From assembly GCA_001897425.1 (NCBI GenBank), contig MKSW01000036.1, forward strand, positions 222,218 through 261,272: a DNA stretch of 39,055 nucleotides. The letters are read 5' to 3'. Shown piece by piece: positions 26,730-35,303 of the stretch (positions are counted from its first letter, which is position 1; every line of letters starts with the position of its first letter). A model generated the notes under the pieces. It had not been told where the DNA came from and did no database searches. It saw only the letters and a list, made by a program, of their open reading frames with translations. The position numbers were made by a program, and so were the translations under genes. Origin of the DNA: Actinobacteria bacterium 69-20 (GTDB taxonomy: Bacteria; Actinomycetota; Actinomycetes; Mycobacteriales; Nakamurellaceae).

Positions 26730-26966
26730 CTAGGACAGGTTCACGACCGGGCAGGTCAACGTGCGGGTGATGCCCGGGACGGACTGCACGCGCGCGACGA
26801 CGAGCTTGCCGAGATCGTCGACGGAGTTCGCCTCGGCGCGGACGACGACGTCATACGGGCCGGTGACGTCTTCCGCGCTGAGCACGCCCGGGATGGCACG
26901 GATCTGCTCGGCGACGGCGGCCGCCTGCCCGACCCCGGTCTGGATCAGGATGAAGGACTGGACCAC
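26730..26966 (-). CDS. Stand-alone Lrp/AsnC ligand-binding (RAM) domain protein
   Basis: A 78-aa protein that is only the alpha-beta ligand-binding/oligomerisation domain of Lrp/AsnC regulators: VQSFILIQTGVGQAAAVAEQIRAIPGVLSAEDVTGPYDVVVRAEANSVDDLGKLVVARVQSVPGI. GPYDVVV corresponds to the effector-binding edge. No helix-turn-helix is present, so it cannot bind DNA by itself. Such SAM proteins may sense amino acids or co-assemble with full Lrp proteins. GTG 26966 follows AAAGGGG. It is divergent from thiL. Confidence 0.85.
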   Translation of the reverse strand: MVQSFILIQTGVGQAAAVAEQIRAIPGVLSAEDVTGPYDVVVRAEANSVDDLGKLVVARVQSVPGITRTLTCPVVNLS

Positions 26967-27113
26967 GATGGTGCCCCTTTCTCCGCCGACGCGACGGCTC
27001 GCTCCCTTGGATGGTATCGGTCTCGGAGGCTGTCGGCCTGTCGCCCGTCGTGCCGCCGGACGGCCGGTAGCGTTTGCGGTGAGGCCGGTCGGCCGGAACG
27101 CGAGGGGAGCGAG

Positions 27114-28178
27114 ATGGCATCAGCACACGTGCCGTCGGGCGCGGGGGGCGCGACGGGTGGCGCAGCGAAGGGCACTACGGGCAGCCCAGTGGGCGGCACC
27201 ACCGGTGGCACGGCGGCGGCGCAGCAGACACTCGGCTCCATGGGCGAATTCGCGGTGATCGACGCGATGACCGCGACCATGCCGACGGCGGTGGGCGTGG
27301 AGGTCGGTCCGGGCGACGACGCCGCCGTTGTCCATGCGCCGGACGGGCGTGTCGTCGTCAGCTGCGACATGTTCGTCGACGGCGTGCACTTCCGCTCGGA
27401 TTGGGCGGCGCCCGAGCAGATCGGGCGACGGTGCGCGATCGCGGCCGTGGCTGATATCTGCGCGATGGGGGCCATGCCGACCGCGCTCGTCATCGGGCTG
27501 GCCGCTCCCGCCGACACGCCGACGGCGCACATCACGGAATTGGGCGCGGGCCTGGCCGCGGCGGCGGCGGAGCTGGGCGCGGGGGTCGTCGGCGGGGACC
27601 TGACGAGCGCGGATCGGCTGACGATCGCGGTCACCGTCTTCGGGGACATGCGAGGTGCGCGACCGGTCCTTCGATCCGGTGCGCGGCCGGGCGATGTCGT
27701 GGCACTTGCCGGCCGGATCGGTTGGGCCGCAGCGGGTCTGGCCGTGCTTTCGCGCGGATTCCGGTCCCCCGTGGCGGTGGTCGGTGCGTACAAGGTGCCC
27801 GAGCCGCCGCTGTCGGCGGGCCCCATCGCGGCCGTGATGGGCGCCACGGCCATGATCGACGTGTCCGACGGGCTGCTCGCGGATGTCGGGCATATCGCGG
27901 CCGCGTCCGGCGTCGGGATCGATATCTCGTCGGCGGCCCTCGTGGTGCCGCCGCGGCTCGCGGAGGTCGCCTCCGCGCTGGGCAAGGACGCCTTGACGTG
28001 GCTGTTGACCGGCGGGGACGATCACGCGCTGGTGGCGACGTTCCCGGCCGGCAGCGACCTGCCTGCCCCGTGGCAGCAGATCGGGATCGTCACGACCGCA
28101 CCGGCGGCTGGGGCGGCGGCCGTCACCGTCGACGGAGCCGTCTATGACGGTGATCCCGGATACCAACACTTCCGCTGA
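27114..28178 (+). CDS. thiL: Thiamine-monophosphate kinase
   Basis: Phosphorylates thiamine monophosphate to the active cofactor ThDP, which IlvB also uses. It is 354 aa. The PurM-like N domain has GEFAVIDAMT, VGPGDDAAVV (Mg/nucleotide aspartates) and DMFVDGVHF, followed by ADICAMGAMPTALVIGLAAP, GGDLTSADRLTIAVTVFG and the C domain with IDVSDGLLADVGHIAAASGVGIDI and LTGGDDHALVATF. The first ~42 residues are a Gly/Thr/Ala-rich tail with GGTTGGT-type repeats not found in typical ThiL. ATG 27114 follows GAGGGGAG. Confidence 0.92.
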   Translation: MASAHVPSGAGGATGGAAKGTTGSPVGGTTGGTAAAQQTLGSMGEFAVIDAMTATMPTAVGVEVGPGDDAAVVHAPDGRVVVSCDMFVDGVHFRSDWAAPEQIGRRCAIAAVADICAMGAMPTALVIGLAAPADTPTAHITELGAGLAAAAAELGAGVVGGDLTSADRLTIAVTVFGDMRGARPVLRSGARPGDVVALAGRIGWAAAGLAVLSRGFRSPVAVVGAYKVPEPPLSAGPIAAVMGATAMIDVSDGLLADVGHIAAASGVGIDISSAALVVPPRLAEVASALGKDALTWLLTGGDDHALVATFPAGSDLPAPWQQIGIVTTAPAAGAAAVTVDGAVYDGDPGYQHFR

Positions 28179-28196
28179 GGAGTGCGCTACACGCGA

Positions 28197-28202
28197 TAGG
28201 GT
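28197..28202 (+). promoter_or_regulatory. -10 element of ung
   Basis: TAGGGT is followed by six bases and the GTG start of ung (28209). There is no Shine-Dalgarno sequence, so the transcript is probably leaderless. Confidence 0.5.
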
Positions 28203-28208
28203 TCGACC

Positions 28209-28883
28209 GTGCCACCACCGCTCGCCGAGCTGATCGACCCTGGTTGGGCAGCTGCGCTCGCGCCGGTGGCCGACCGCATCACCGCCATGGGCGCGTTCCT
28301 GCGCAGCGAGATTGCGGCCGGCAGAACCTATCTGCCTGCGGGGGAGAACATCCTGCGCGCCTTCCGGACGCCCCTCGACGCTGCGCGGGTGCTGATCGTC
28401 GGCCAGGACCCGTATCCGACGCCGGGGCACCCGATCGGCCTGTCCTTCGCTGTGGACAAGTCCGTGCGGCCGCTGCCGCGTTCGCTTGCCAATATTTACC
28501 GGGAACTGCACGACGATCTGGGCATCGATCCGCCCCCGCACGGGGATCTGTCCGCGTGGACCCGGCAGGGGGTGGTGCTGCTCAACAGGGTGCTCACCGT
28601 CGCGCCGGGCGCGCCCGCCTCGCATCGCGGCCGCGGATGGGAGGCCGTTACCGATGCGGCGATCCGTGCCTTGGTGGCGCGGGGCGGCCCGATGGTGGCG
28701 ATCCTGTGGGGTCGTGACGCGCAGTCGCTGACGCCGGCGCTCGGTACCGTGCCGGTGATCGCCTCGGCGCACCCGTCGCCACTATCCGCGGATCGCGGGT
28801 TCTTCGGCTCGCGGCCCTTCTCCCGCGCCAATGCACTGCTGGCAGAACAGGGCGGCGAACCGATCGACTGGCGCCTCGACTGA
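28209..28883 (+). CDS. ung: Uracil-DNA glycosylase (family 1)
   Basis: Removes uracil from DNA and starts base excision repair, which matters in a GC-rich genome where cytosine deamination is frequent. It is 224 aa. The catalytic water-activating motif is [16 protein letters not shown] (D67). LLNRVLTV supplies the uracil-contacting Asn. HPSPLS (H188) is the minor-groove intercalation loop with the catalytic His. The gene ends 10 bp from the convergent cobT-like gene. Confidence 0.96.
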   Translation: MPPPLAELIDPGWAAALAPVADRITAMGAFLRSEIAAGRTYLPAGENILRAFRTPLDAARVLIVGQDPYPTPGHPIGLSFAVDKSVRPLPRSLANIYRELHDDLGIDPPPHGDLSAWTRQGVVLLNRVLTVAPGAPASHRGRGWEAVTDAAIRALVARGGPMVAILWGRDAQSLTPALGTVPVIASAHPSPLSADRGFFGSRPFSRANALLAEQGGEPIDWRLD

Positions 28884-28892
28884 CGGGCCGGA

Positions 28893-29987
28893 CTACAGTA
28901 GTTCGGCGTCCCAGGCGTCGATGGCGCGTTCGGTCCGTTCGGTGCCGGGTTCGCCCGCCTGCTCCGTAGCGGCGGCATCGTCGAGCAGCCGCAGCGCGGC
29001 GCGCAGTGCTGGCACCGCGAGCAGCGCCCCGGCCCCGGAACCCAGCGTCAACCGGTGGTCCGCCAGCGGCGTCAGCCCGAGGAGTTGCTGCACACGCGCT
29101 TGGGTGCGATCCGCGCTGGTATCCGCGACGGTGACGTAGTTCTCGGCGCCGGGCGCCAGTCGATGCGCGAGCACCGCGCACACCAGCGACGGGACGTCGT
29201 CCACCAGCACCGGCGTGCGCCGCACCGCCGCCTGCGCGATGAACCCGGTGAGCGCGGCGAGGTCGGGCCCGCCGGCGATCCGCAACAACGCCCGAGCATC
29301 GCCGAGGCTGGAACGCGCCCGGAATCGGGCGTCACGAACGGCGGCGCACTTGTTGATCCAGCCTTCGTCGTCGATCCCCGAGCCGCGGGTGGTGGCCAGC
29401 GCCGGCTCCATGCCGGTGAGCGCGGAGAGCAGTGCGGCCGCCGGCGTGGACACCGCGGCACCGCAGACCGCGCCGATGAGGAGATCGGCCCCGCCATCGA
29501 CCTCGGCGTCCGCCATGGCGATCCCCGCCGAGAGGCACTGGTCGAGTTCGTCCTCGCGCAGCGCGTCCTGCATATCGATCCGCCCGCATGCGGTCCGCAC
29601 CCGATGCGTGACGTCCACGGCCGAGCCGGCCAGGTCCCCGCGCACGGCGATGTCGACGGTCCGCACCGTTACCGCGGCGTCCGCCGCGAGCCGCGCGATC
29701 GGCCCGGTTCCGGCCGCCAGGTCGGTGATCCGCTGCGCGGTCGTGCCCGGCGGGTACGCGGTAACCTCGGCGAACGCGATGCCGTGATCGGCTGCGAAGA
29801 CGACAAGGGTCGGGCGCGCAGGCGCGACCCGGTCCGTCGCGGCCTTGGCCTGACCGCGCGCGGCGACGAGCCGATCGATCGCCGACCCGAGTTCCCCGAG
29901 CGCGCCCGGCGGCAGCAGCGAGCGGCGTCGCCCGCTCTCGGCGCTCGCGGTCACGTCCGGGGACGAGATCGACGTCCAGGTGCTCAT
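28893..29987 (-). CDS. CobT-like phosphoribosyltransferase family protein with altered active site
   Basis: A 364-aa protein with the fold of nicotinate-nucleotide:dimethylbenzimidazole phosphoribosyltransferase: LVVFAADHGIAFAEVTAYPPGTTAQ (residues 61-85), GADLLIG, GSGIDDEGWINKCAAVRDA (with K213), AGGPDLAALTGFIAQAAVRRTPVLVDD and LAPGA. Two hallmark motifs are changed. The usual GxMGIGNTT is GAVCGAAVST (172-181), with Val in place of the Glu. The C-terminal LGEGxGA is LGSGAGA, with Ser317 at the position of the catalytic base Glu. Normal CobT builds the lower ligand of cobalamin; loss of that Glu makes standard activity doubtful. No other cobalamin genes are nearby. ATG 29987 has GAGGAG upstream. 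Confidence 0.8.
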   Translation of the reverse strand: MSTWTSISSPDVTASAESGRRRSLLPPGALGELGSAIDRLVAARGQAKAATDRVAPARPTLVVFAADHGIAFAEVTAYPPGTTAQRITDLAAGTGPIARLAADAAVTVRTVDIAVRGDLAGSAVDVTHRVRTACGRIDMQDALREDELDQCLSAGIAMADAEVDGGADLLIGAVCGAAVSTPAAALLSALTGMEPALATTRGSGIDDEGWINKCAAVRDARFRARSSLGDARALLRIAGGPDLAALTGFIAQAAVRRTPVLVDDVPSLVCAVLAHRLAPGAENYVTVADTSADRTQARVQQLLGLTPLADHRLTLGSGAGALLAVPALRAALRLLDDAAATEQAGEPGTERTERAIDAWDAELL

Positions 29988-30144
29988 GCGGTTGCTCCTC
30001 GGTCACATGCCGGCGGGCCGTCGTTCGCCACGTGAGCCGGTCCGGCGCTCACGGTACCCGGCGCGGCACGGCGCGGCTGGCTCGACTGTCGCGCCGTGAT
30101 TCGACCGGAACTCGGCGGCTCGCCGGACGATCCGCTAGGTCTGG

Positions 30145-30150
30145 CATTCT
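30145..30150 (+). promoter_or_regulatory. -10 element of the acyl-CoA dehydrogenase gene
   Basis: CATTCT is followed by six bases and the ATG at 30157, with no ribosome site in between, matching the leaderless pattern seen elsewhere in this window. Confidence 0.45.
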
Positions 30151-30156
30151 TGGCGC

Positions 30157-31338
30157 ATGACCCATGGCGTGGACACAGCCACCGACGCACTCGCCGACTC
30201 AGACCTGCACCGCGACATTCGCGACGCCGTGCGCGACATCGCCGGGCGGCACGGGCTCGCCGAGTACGCGGAGCGCGGATATCGCTGCGAGCCACAGACG
30301 GAGCTGTGGCACGAGCTCGGCACGGCCGGATTCATCGGCATCAACGTGCCCGAGGAGTACGGCGGTGGTGGCGCCGGCATGAGCGAGCTCGCCGTCGTTG
30401 CGGAGGGCGCCGCGTCCGTCGGCTGCCCGCTGTTGCTGCTGCTCGTCTCCAGCGCCATCAGCGTCGAGATCCTTTCCCGGCACGGCAATCCCGCGCAGAA
30501 GAGGCAGTGGCTCACCCGGCTCGCCGACGGGTCGACCAAGATGGCCTTCGCCATCACCGAGCCCGACGCCGGATCCAACTCGCATCGCATCGCGACCACT
30601 GCCCGCCGGGACGGCGCAGATTTCGTCATATCCGGTTCGAAATATTTCATCTCGGGCGTTGACGAATCCTCGGCCGTCCTCACCGTCGCCGCTACCGGTC
30701 GCGACGAGCGGACCGGCAAGGCGAGCCTGAGCCTGTTCATCGTGCCGACAGACGCGCCGGGGCTGCAGGCCACCAATCTCCCGGTCGCCGCATCGATACC
30801 CGACCGGCAATCGACCCTCTTTTATGACGACGTTCGCGTGCCGGGCTCGGCACTGGTCGGTGCGGAGGGTGCGGGGCTGAGCCTCCTCTTCGACGGTCTG
30901 AATCCGGAGCGGATCACCGCGGCTGCGCTGTGCGTCGGGATCGGCCGGTTCGCGGTCGAGAAGGCCGCGCGGTACGTCTCGGAGCGCAGCGTGTGGGGGG
31001 CGCCGCTCGGCTCGCACCAGGCTGTTGCGCACCCGCTCGCCAAGGCATCCATCGGGGTGGAGCTCGCCGCGCTGATGATGGCGAAGGCCGCGGCGCTGCA
31101 CGATGCCGGCCGGCCGGCGGGCGCGGAGTCGAACATGGCCAAGTACGCCGCGGCGGACGCCGCGATCACAGCCGTGGACGCGGCGATCCAGGCGCACGGC
31201 GGTAACGGGCTCGCCGCGGAGTTCGGGCTGGTGCCGCTGTACGGGATGGCGCGGCTGCTCAAGATCGCGCCGGTGAACAGCGAGATGATCCTGAACTACA
31301 TCGCGACGCACGTGCTCGGCATGCCGCGCTCGTACTGA
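30157..31338 (+). CDS. Acyl-CoA dehydrogenase
   Basis: FAD enzyme that introduces an alpha-beta double bond in an acyl-CoA; the substrate is unknown. It is 393 aa. The N-terminal helical domain includes PEEYGGGGAGMSELAVVAE. The middle beta domain has MAFAITEPDAGSNSHRIAT and KYFISGVDESSAVLTVAAT. The C-terminal helices include ARYVSERSVWGAPLGSHQAV and IQAHGGNGLAAEF. The Glu usually found in IYEGT is absent: the segment reads KIAPVNSEMILNYI (P372 at that position). A Glu at 251 (GLNPERITAA) stands where isovaleryl- and long-chain-CoA dehydrogenases keep their catalytic base. The gene stands alone between a divergent and a same-strand neighbour. Confidence 0.9.
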   Translation: MTHGVDTATDALADSDLHRDIRDAVRDIAGRHGLAEYAERGYRCEPQTELWHELGTAGFIGINVPEEYGGGGAGMSELAVVAEGAASVGCPLLLLLVSSAISVEILSRHGNPAQKRQWLTRLADGSTKMAFAITEPDAGSNSHRIATTARRDGADFVISGSKYFISGVDESSAVLTVAATGRDERTGKASLSLFIVPTDAPGLQATNLPVAASIPDRQSTLFYDDVRVPGSALVGAEGAGLSLLFDGLNPERITAAALCVGIGRFAVEKAARYVSERSVWGAPLGSHQAVAHPLAKASIGVELAALMMAKAAALHDAGRPAGAESNMAKYAAADAAITAVDAAIQAHGGNGLAAEFGLVPLYGMARLLKIAPVNSEMILNYIATHVLGMPRSY

Positions 31339-31367
31339 TCCTGGTACCGAGCTGCGCGGCCGACCCC

Positions 31368-32597
31368 ATGGTGACGACCTCTCCGCCGCGCGCGGCGGGA
31401 AGCCGTGCGGACCTGCTCCGATGGCGGATGACGGCGCTCGGCCTGACGTGTGCCATCGACGGCGGCGACCCCGGTGCGACGGGCGCCGACCTGGTGACCG
31501 CGGTGGGCCGCCACATGATGGCGCTGCAGGGGCAGGACTGGCCCGCGGCGCAATGGGCGCTCGGCGTGCGCGCACCCGGGACGACGTCGGCTGATGTGCG
31601 GTCCGCGTTCGACGCCGGTCGGCTTGTCCGGTCCTGGCCCATGCGCGGGACCGTGCACGTGACCCCCGCCGAAGACATCGGCTGGATCCAGTGTGCGACG
31701 AGCCATCGGGTGCTGCCGGGAGCCGCGAAACGTCGGGCCCAGATCGGCCTCGACGACGAAAGCCTGCGCCACATGGCCGATGTCGCCGTCGATTTGCTGA
31801 CCGGCGGCGGCGCGGCGAGCCGAGAGACGTTGGCGCGCGCCTGGATCGACGCCGGCATCGAGGTTCGTGGACCGTGGCGATATCACGTCGTGTGGTGGCT
31901 CTGCCAGAACGGAATCCTCGTCCAGGGCCCCGCGCCGGACGGCGAGCCGTTGCTGGTGCTGGCGGACGAGTGGATCACCGCGCCGCGCGCACTCGAGGGT
32001 GAGGAGGCGCTCGCCGAACTGGCATATCGCTTCGTCGCGGCACACGGGCCTGTGCTCGATCGCGACCTGGCGTGGTGGACGGGACTTTCCCTCACCGAGG
32101 CGCGGCGGGGGATCTCCGCCGCCGCGGCATCCGGCCGTATCGTGTCGGTCGACATCGAGGCCCGCACCCACTGGGCGCGGCCGGAACTGCTCGATGGACC
32201 GGTCGGTAGCTCGGCCAGCGCTGACCGCCTGCTGCTCCTCCCCGGGTTCGACGAACACCTGCTGGGCTACGCCGACCGTTCGGCCGCGGTCGACCCGCAG
32301 CACTTCCCGCTCCTGGTGCCGGGCCGCAACGGCGTCTTCCGGGCGACCGTCGTCGACGGCGGTCGCGTCGTGGGCACGTGGCAACGGAGCCGGCGGGCGG
32401 ACGGCGTGTGGATCACCGTCAGCCCATTCCCGGGACGCCGGCTGTCCGCCCGGCGGGTGGCGCCCGCGGCGCGGCGGTGGGCCGAGTTCACCGGAACACT
32501 GCTGGCCGGGGTCGACGTAGCCGCGGTCGACCGGGGGCGAACGGAAGGGGTCGACCGGCGTCGGCCGGCGAACTACGTCATCTCCGGCGGCACCTAA
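31368..32597 (+). CDS. Winged-helix DNA-binding (HTH_42/AlkZ-like) protein
   Basis: A 409-aa member of the HTH_42 (PF06224) family, which includes the YcaQ and AlkZ DNA glycosylases that remove bulky or cross-linked alkylated bases. MALQGQDWPAAQWAL (Q54-G-Q56) is at the place of the catalytic Q-x-Q of AlkZ. FDAGRLVRSWPMRGTVHVTPAEDIGWI is the conserved family core, followed by winged-helix repeats and FDEHLLGYADRSAAV near the C terminus. The role in repair is inferred from family and motif. It ends nine bases before valS and could share regulation, although valS has its own -10. Confidence 0.83.
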   Translation: MVTTSPPRAAGSRADLLRWRMTALGLTCAIDGGDPGATGADLVTAVGRHMMALQGQDWPAAQWALGVRAPGTTSADVRSAFDAGRLVRSWPMRGTVHVTPAEDIGWIQCATSHRVLPGAAKRRAQIGLDDESLRHMADVAVDLLTGGGAASRETLARAWIDAGIEVRGPWRYHVVWWLCQNGILVQGPAPDGEPLLVLADEWITAPRALEGEEALAELAYRFVAAHGPVLDRDLAWWTGLSLTEARRGISAAAASGRIVSVDIEARTHWARPELLDGPVGSSASADRLLLLPGFDEHLLGYADRSAAVDPQHFPLLVPGRNGVFRATVVDGGRVVGTWQRSRRADGVWITVSPFPGRRLSARRVAPAARRWAEFTGTLLAGVDVAAVDRGRTEGVDRRRPANYVISGGT

Positions 32598-32600
32598 ACT
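32595..32600 (+). promoter_or_regulatory. -10 element of valS
   Basis: TAAACT, partly overlapping the stop codon of the upstream gene, is followed by six bases and the GTG start of valS. No ribosome site and no T-box-like leader are present, so valS is probably read from a leaderless mRNA. Confidence 0.55.
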
Positions 32601-32606
32601 GGCTGG

Positions 32607-35303
32607 GTGACGTCGCCAGCCCACACCCCCGCCCTCGACCTGCCGACCCAATACGACCCGGCGGCCGTCGAGGTAGCGACCTACCAGCGCTGGGTAGACG
32701 CGGGCTACTTCCGCGCGGACGAGGCCCGGGTGCTCTCCGGCGAGCGCAAGCCGTTCTCGATCGTGCTGCCGCCGCCGAACGTCACGGGGAACCTGCACGT
32801 GGGCCACGCGCTGGACCACACGCTGATGGACATCCTCTCCCGCTGGCACCGCATGTCCGGCGACGAGGTGCTCTGGCTGCCCGGCATGGACCACGCCGGC
32901 ATCGCGACGCAGACCTTGGTCGAGAAGCAGCTCGCCGTGGACGGCAAGACCCGGCACGATTTCGGGCGCGAGTTGTTCGTGCAGAAGGTGTGGGACTGGA
33001 AGCACGAGTCCGGCGGCGCCATCCTGGGCCAGATGAGGCGGCTCGGCGACTCGGTCGACTGGTCGCGGGAGCGGTTCACGCTGGACGACGGACTGTCGGA
33101 CGCGGTCCAGACGATCTTCAAGAAGCTGTATGACGAGGATCTGATCTATCGCGCCGAGCGGATCATCAACTGGTGTCCGGGCTGTGCCACCGCGCTGTCG
33201 GACATCGAGGTGGACCACCAGGACGACGAAGGCGAACTGGTCTCGCTGCGGTACGACAGTTCCGATGACACAGACGGTTTCTCGGTGGTGGTCGCGACCA
33301 CGCGGGTCGAGACGATGCTCGGCGATACGGCGGTCGCGGTGCACCCGGACGACCCGCGCTACACCCATCTGGTCGGCAGGACGGTGACGCTGCCATTGGT
33401 CGGCCGGCAGATCCCGATCGTGGCAGACGACCATGTGGACCCGGAGTTCGGCACCGGGGCGGTGAAGGTGACCCCGGCGCACGACCCGAACGACTTCGAG
33501 ATCGGCCAGCGGCACGGGCTGGCGTCGGTGGAGGTGCTGGGGCCCGACGCCCGCGTCTACGGCACCGGCCTGCCGTTCGACGGGATGGACCGGTTCGAGG
33601 CGCGGCGCGCGGTGAAGGCGGCGCTGGCTGCGGCCGGGCATGTTGTCGGCGAGAAAGCGCCGTATGTGCACGCGGTCGGGCACTGCTCCCGCTCCGACGA
33701 CGTCGTCGAGCCGCGGTTGTCGCTGCAGTGGTTCGTGCGGGTCGCCCCGCTGGCCAAGGCCGCTGGTGACGCTGTTCGCGACGGTCGGACGCGGATCCAC
33801 CCGCCGGAGATGGCGGCCCGCTACTTCGAGTGGGTCGACAACATGCACGACTGGACGATCTCGCGGCAGCTGTGGTGGGGGCACCGCATCCCGGTGTGGT
33901 ACGGGCCGGGCGGCGAGGTGCGGTGCATCGGGCCGGACGAGGAACCGCCGGGGGAGGGATGGGTCCAGGATGACGACGTCCTGGACACCTGGTTCTCCTC
34001 GGCGCTGTGGCCGTTCTCCACGATGGGCTGGCCCGCGGACACCGACACGCTGCGTGCGTTCTACCCGACCAGCGTGCTGGTGACGGGTTACGACATCCTC
34101 TTCTTCTGGGTGGCCCGGATGATGATGATGGGCCTGGAAGCTATGCGCGACAACCCCTCCGGCGCACAGCCTTTCGATGTAGTGGCGCTGCACGGCCTGG
34201 TGCGCGACCAGTACGGCAAGAAGATGTCCAAGTCGCGCGGCAACGTGGTCAACCCGCTGGAGTGGATCGACCGGTTCGGCGCCGACGCGCTGCGCTTCAC
34301 CCTGGCGCGCGGGGCGAACCCGGGCACCGACCAGGCGATCGCCGAAGACTGGGTGCGCGGCTCGAAGTCGTTCTGCTCCAAGCTGTTCAACGCGACCCGG
34401 TTCGCGCTGCTGAACGGCGCGACGGTGCCGGATGCCCCGGTCGACCGGGCCGCAGGGTCGGCCGCCGACCGGTGGATCCTGGATCGGCTGGACGCGGTGA
34501 TCGAGGAGACCACCTCCCTGCTCGGCGATTTCCAGTTCGGCAAGGCCGCCGAGTCGCTGTACCACTTCGCCTGGGACGAGTTCTGCGACTGGTACGTGGA
34601 ACTTGCCAAGGCCCCCCTCTATGACGGTGGGTCGGCGGCGGAGCACGCGCGGGCCGTGTTGGGCACGGTGCTGGACGGACTGCTGAAGCTGCTGCATCCG
34701 TTCATCCCGTTCGTCACCGAGTCGCTGTGGACCTCGCTGACCGGCGGCGAGACGCTGGTGACGGCGCCCTGGCCGACCGCGTCCGGCGTTCCGGCCGATC
34801 CGGCCGCAGCGGCCGAGATCGCCGATGTCGTCAAGCTTGTCACCGAGATCCGGCGGTTCCGGTCCGATCAGGGGCTGGCCCCGAGCCGCCGGGTGCCCGC
34901 GCAGTTCGGCTGGACCTCGTTCGTTCCGGCCGAGAACTCCGCGCTCGGATTCGTGATCGGCAGCGCCGCGCGGCTGTGCCGGCTGGACGAGGCCGACGCG
35001 TCCTTCACGGCGACGGCGTCGCTGCCGGTCGCCCTGTCCGTTGGTGGGGTGACCGTGCACATCGACACCTCCGAGACGATCGATGTGGCGGCCGAGACTG
35101 CCCGTCTGGAGAAGGATCTCGCCGCCGCCCGCGCGGAACTGGAACAGGCGGAGAAGAAGCTGGGCAACCCCGCGTTCGTGGACAAGGCGCCGGAGCAGGT
35201 GGTGGCCGGCATCAGGCAACGCCATGCGACCGCGGTGGCCGACATCGACCGCATCACCGGACGACTGGCCGCGCTGGGCGCCGACCGGGAGCCCACCATA
35301 TGA
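32607..35303 (+). CDS. valS: Valyl-tRNA synthetase
   Basis: Charges tRNA-Val. It is an 898-aa class Ia enzyme. HIGH motif H64-V-G-H67 ([10 protein letters not shown]), CP1 editing domain with [21 protein letters not shown] and [19 protein letters not shown] (removal of mischarged Thr), KMSKS at 539-543, anticodon-binding helices and a C-terminal coiled coil ([39 protein letters not shown]) typical of ValRS. GTG 32607 is inferred to be at the 5' end of the mRNA. It overlaps folC by ATGA. Its charged product is one of those the ilvB leader peptide would sense. Confidence 0.97.
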   Translation: MTSPAHTPALDLPTQYDPAAVEVATYQRWVDAGYFRADEARVLSGERKPFSIVLPPPNVTGNLHVGHALDHTLMDILSRWHRMSGDEVLWLPGMDHAGIATQTLVEKQLAVDGKTRHDFGRELFVQKVWDWKHESGGAILGQMRRLGDSVDWSRERFTLDDGLSDAVQTIFKKLYDEDLIYRAERIINWCPGCATALSDIEVDHQDDEGELVSLRYDSSDDTDGFSVVVATTRVETMLGDTAVAVHPDDPRYTHLVGRTVTLPLVGRQIPIVADDHVDPEFGTGAVKVTPAHDPNDFEIGQRHGLASVEVLGPDARVYGTGLPFDGMDRFEARRAVKAALAAAGHVVGEKAPYVHAVGHCSRSDDVVEPRLSLQWFVRVAPLAKAAGDAVRDGRTRIHPPEMAARYFEWVDNMHDWTISRQLWWGHRIPVWYGPGGEVRCIGPDEEPPGEGWVQDDDVLDTWFSSALWPFSTMGWPADTDTLRAFYPTSVLVTGYDILFFWVARMMMMGLEAMRDNPSGAQPFDVVALHGLVRDQYGKKMSKSRGNVVNPLEWIDRFGADALRFTLARGANPGTDQAIAEDWVRGSKSFCSKLFNATRFALLNGATVPDAPVDRAAGSAADRWILDRLDAVIEETTSLLGDFQFGKAAESLYHFAWDEFCDWYVELAKAPLYDGGSAAEHARAVLGTVLDGLLKLLHPFIPFVTESLWTSLTGGETLVTAPWPTASGVPADPAAAAEIADVVKLVTEIRRFRSDQGLAPSRRVPAQFGWTSFVPAENSALGFVIGSAARLCRLDEADASFTATASLPVALSVGGVTVHIDTSETIDVAAETARLEKDLAAARAELEQAEKKLGNPAFVDKAPEQVVAGIRQRHATAVADIDRITGRLAALGADREPTI

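Noticed and set aside
31296-35225. A 1309-codon open frame on the minus strand across the AlkZ-like gene and valS
   Set aside because: It is the antisense shadow of two clearly conserved genes. Long antisense frames are common at this GC content, and the translation is a low-complexity Arg/His/Gly/Asp mixture.
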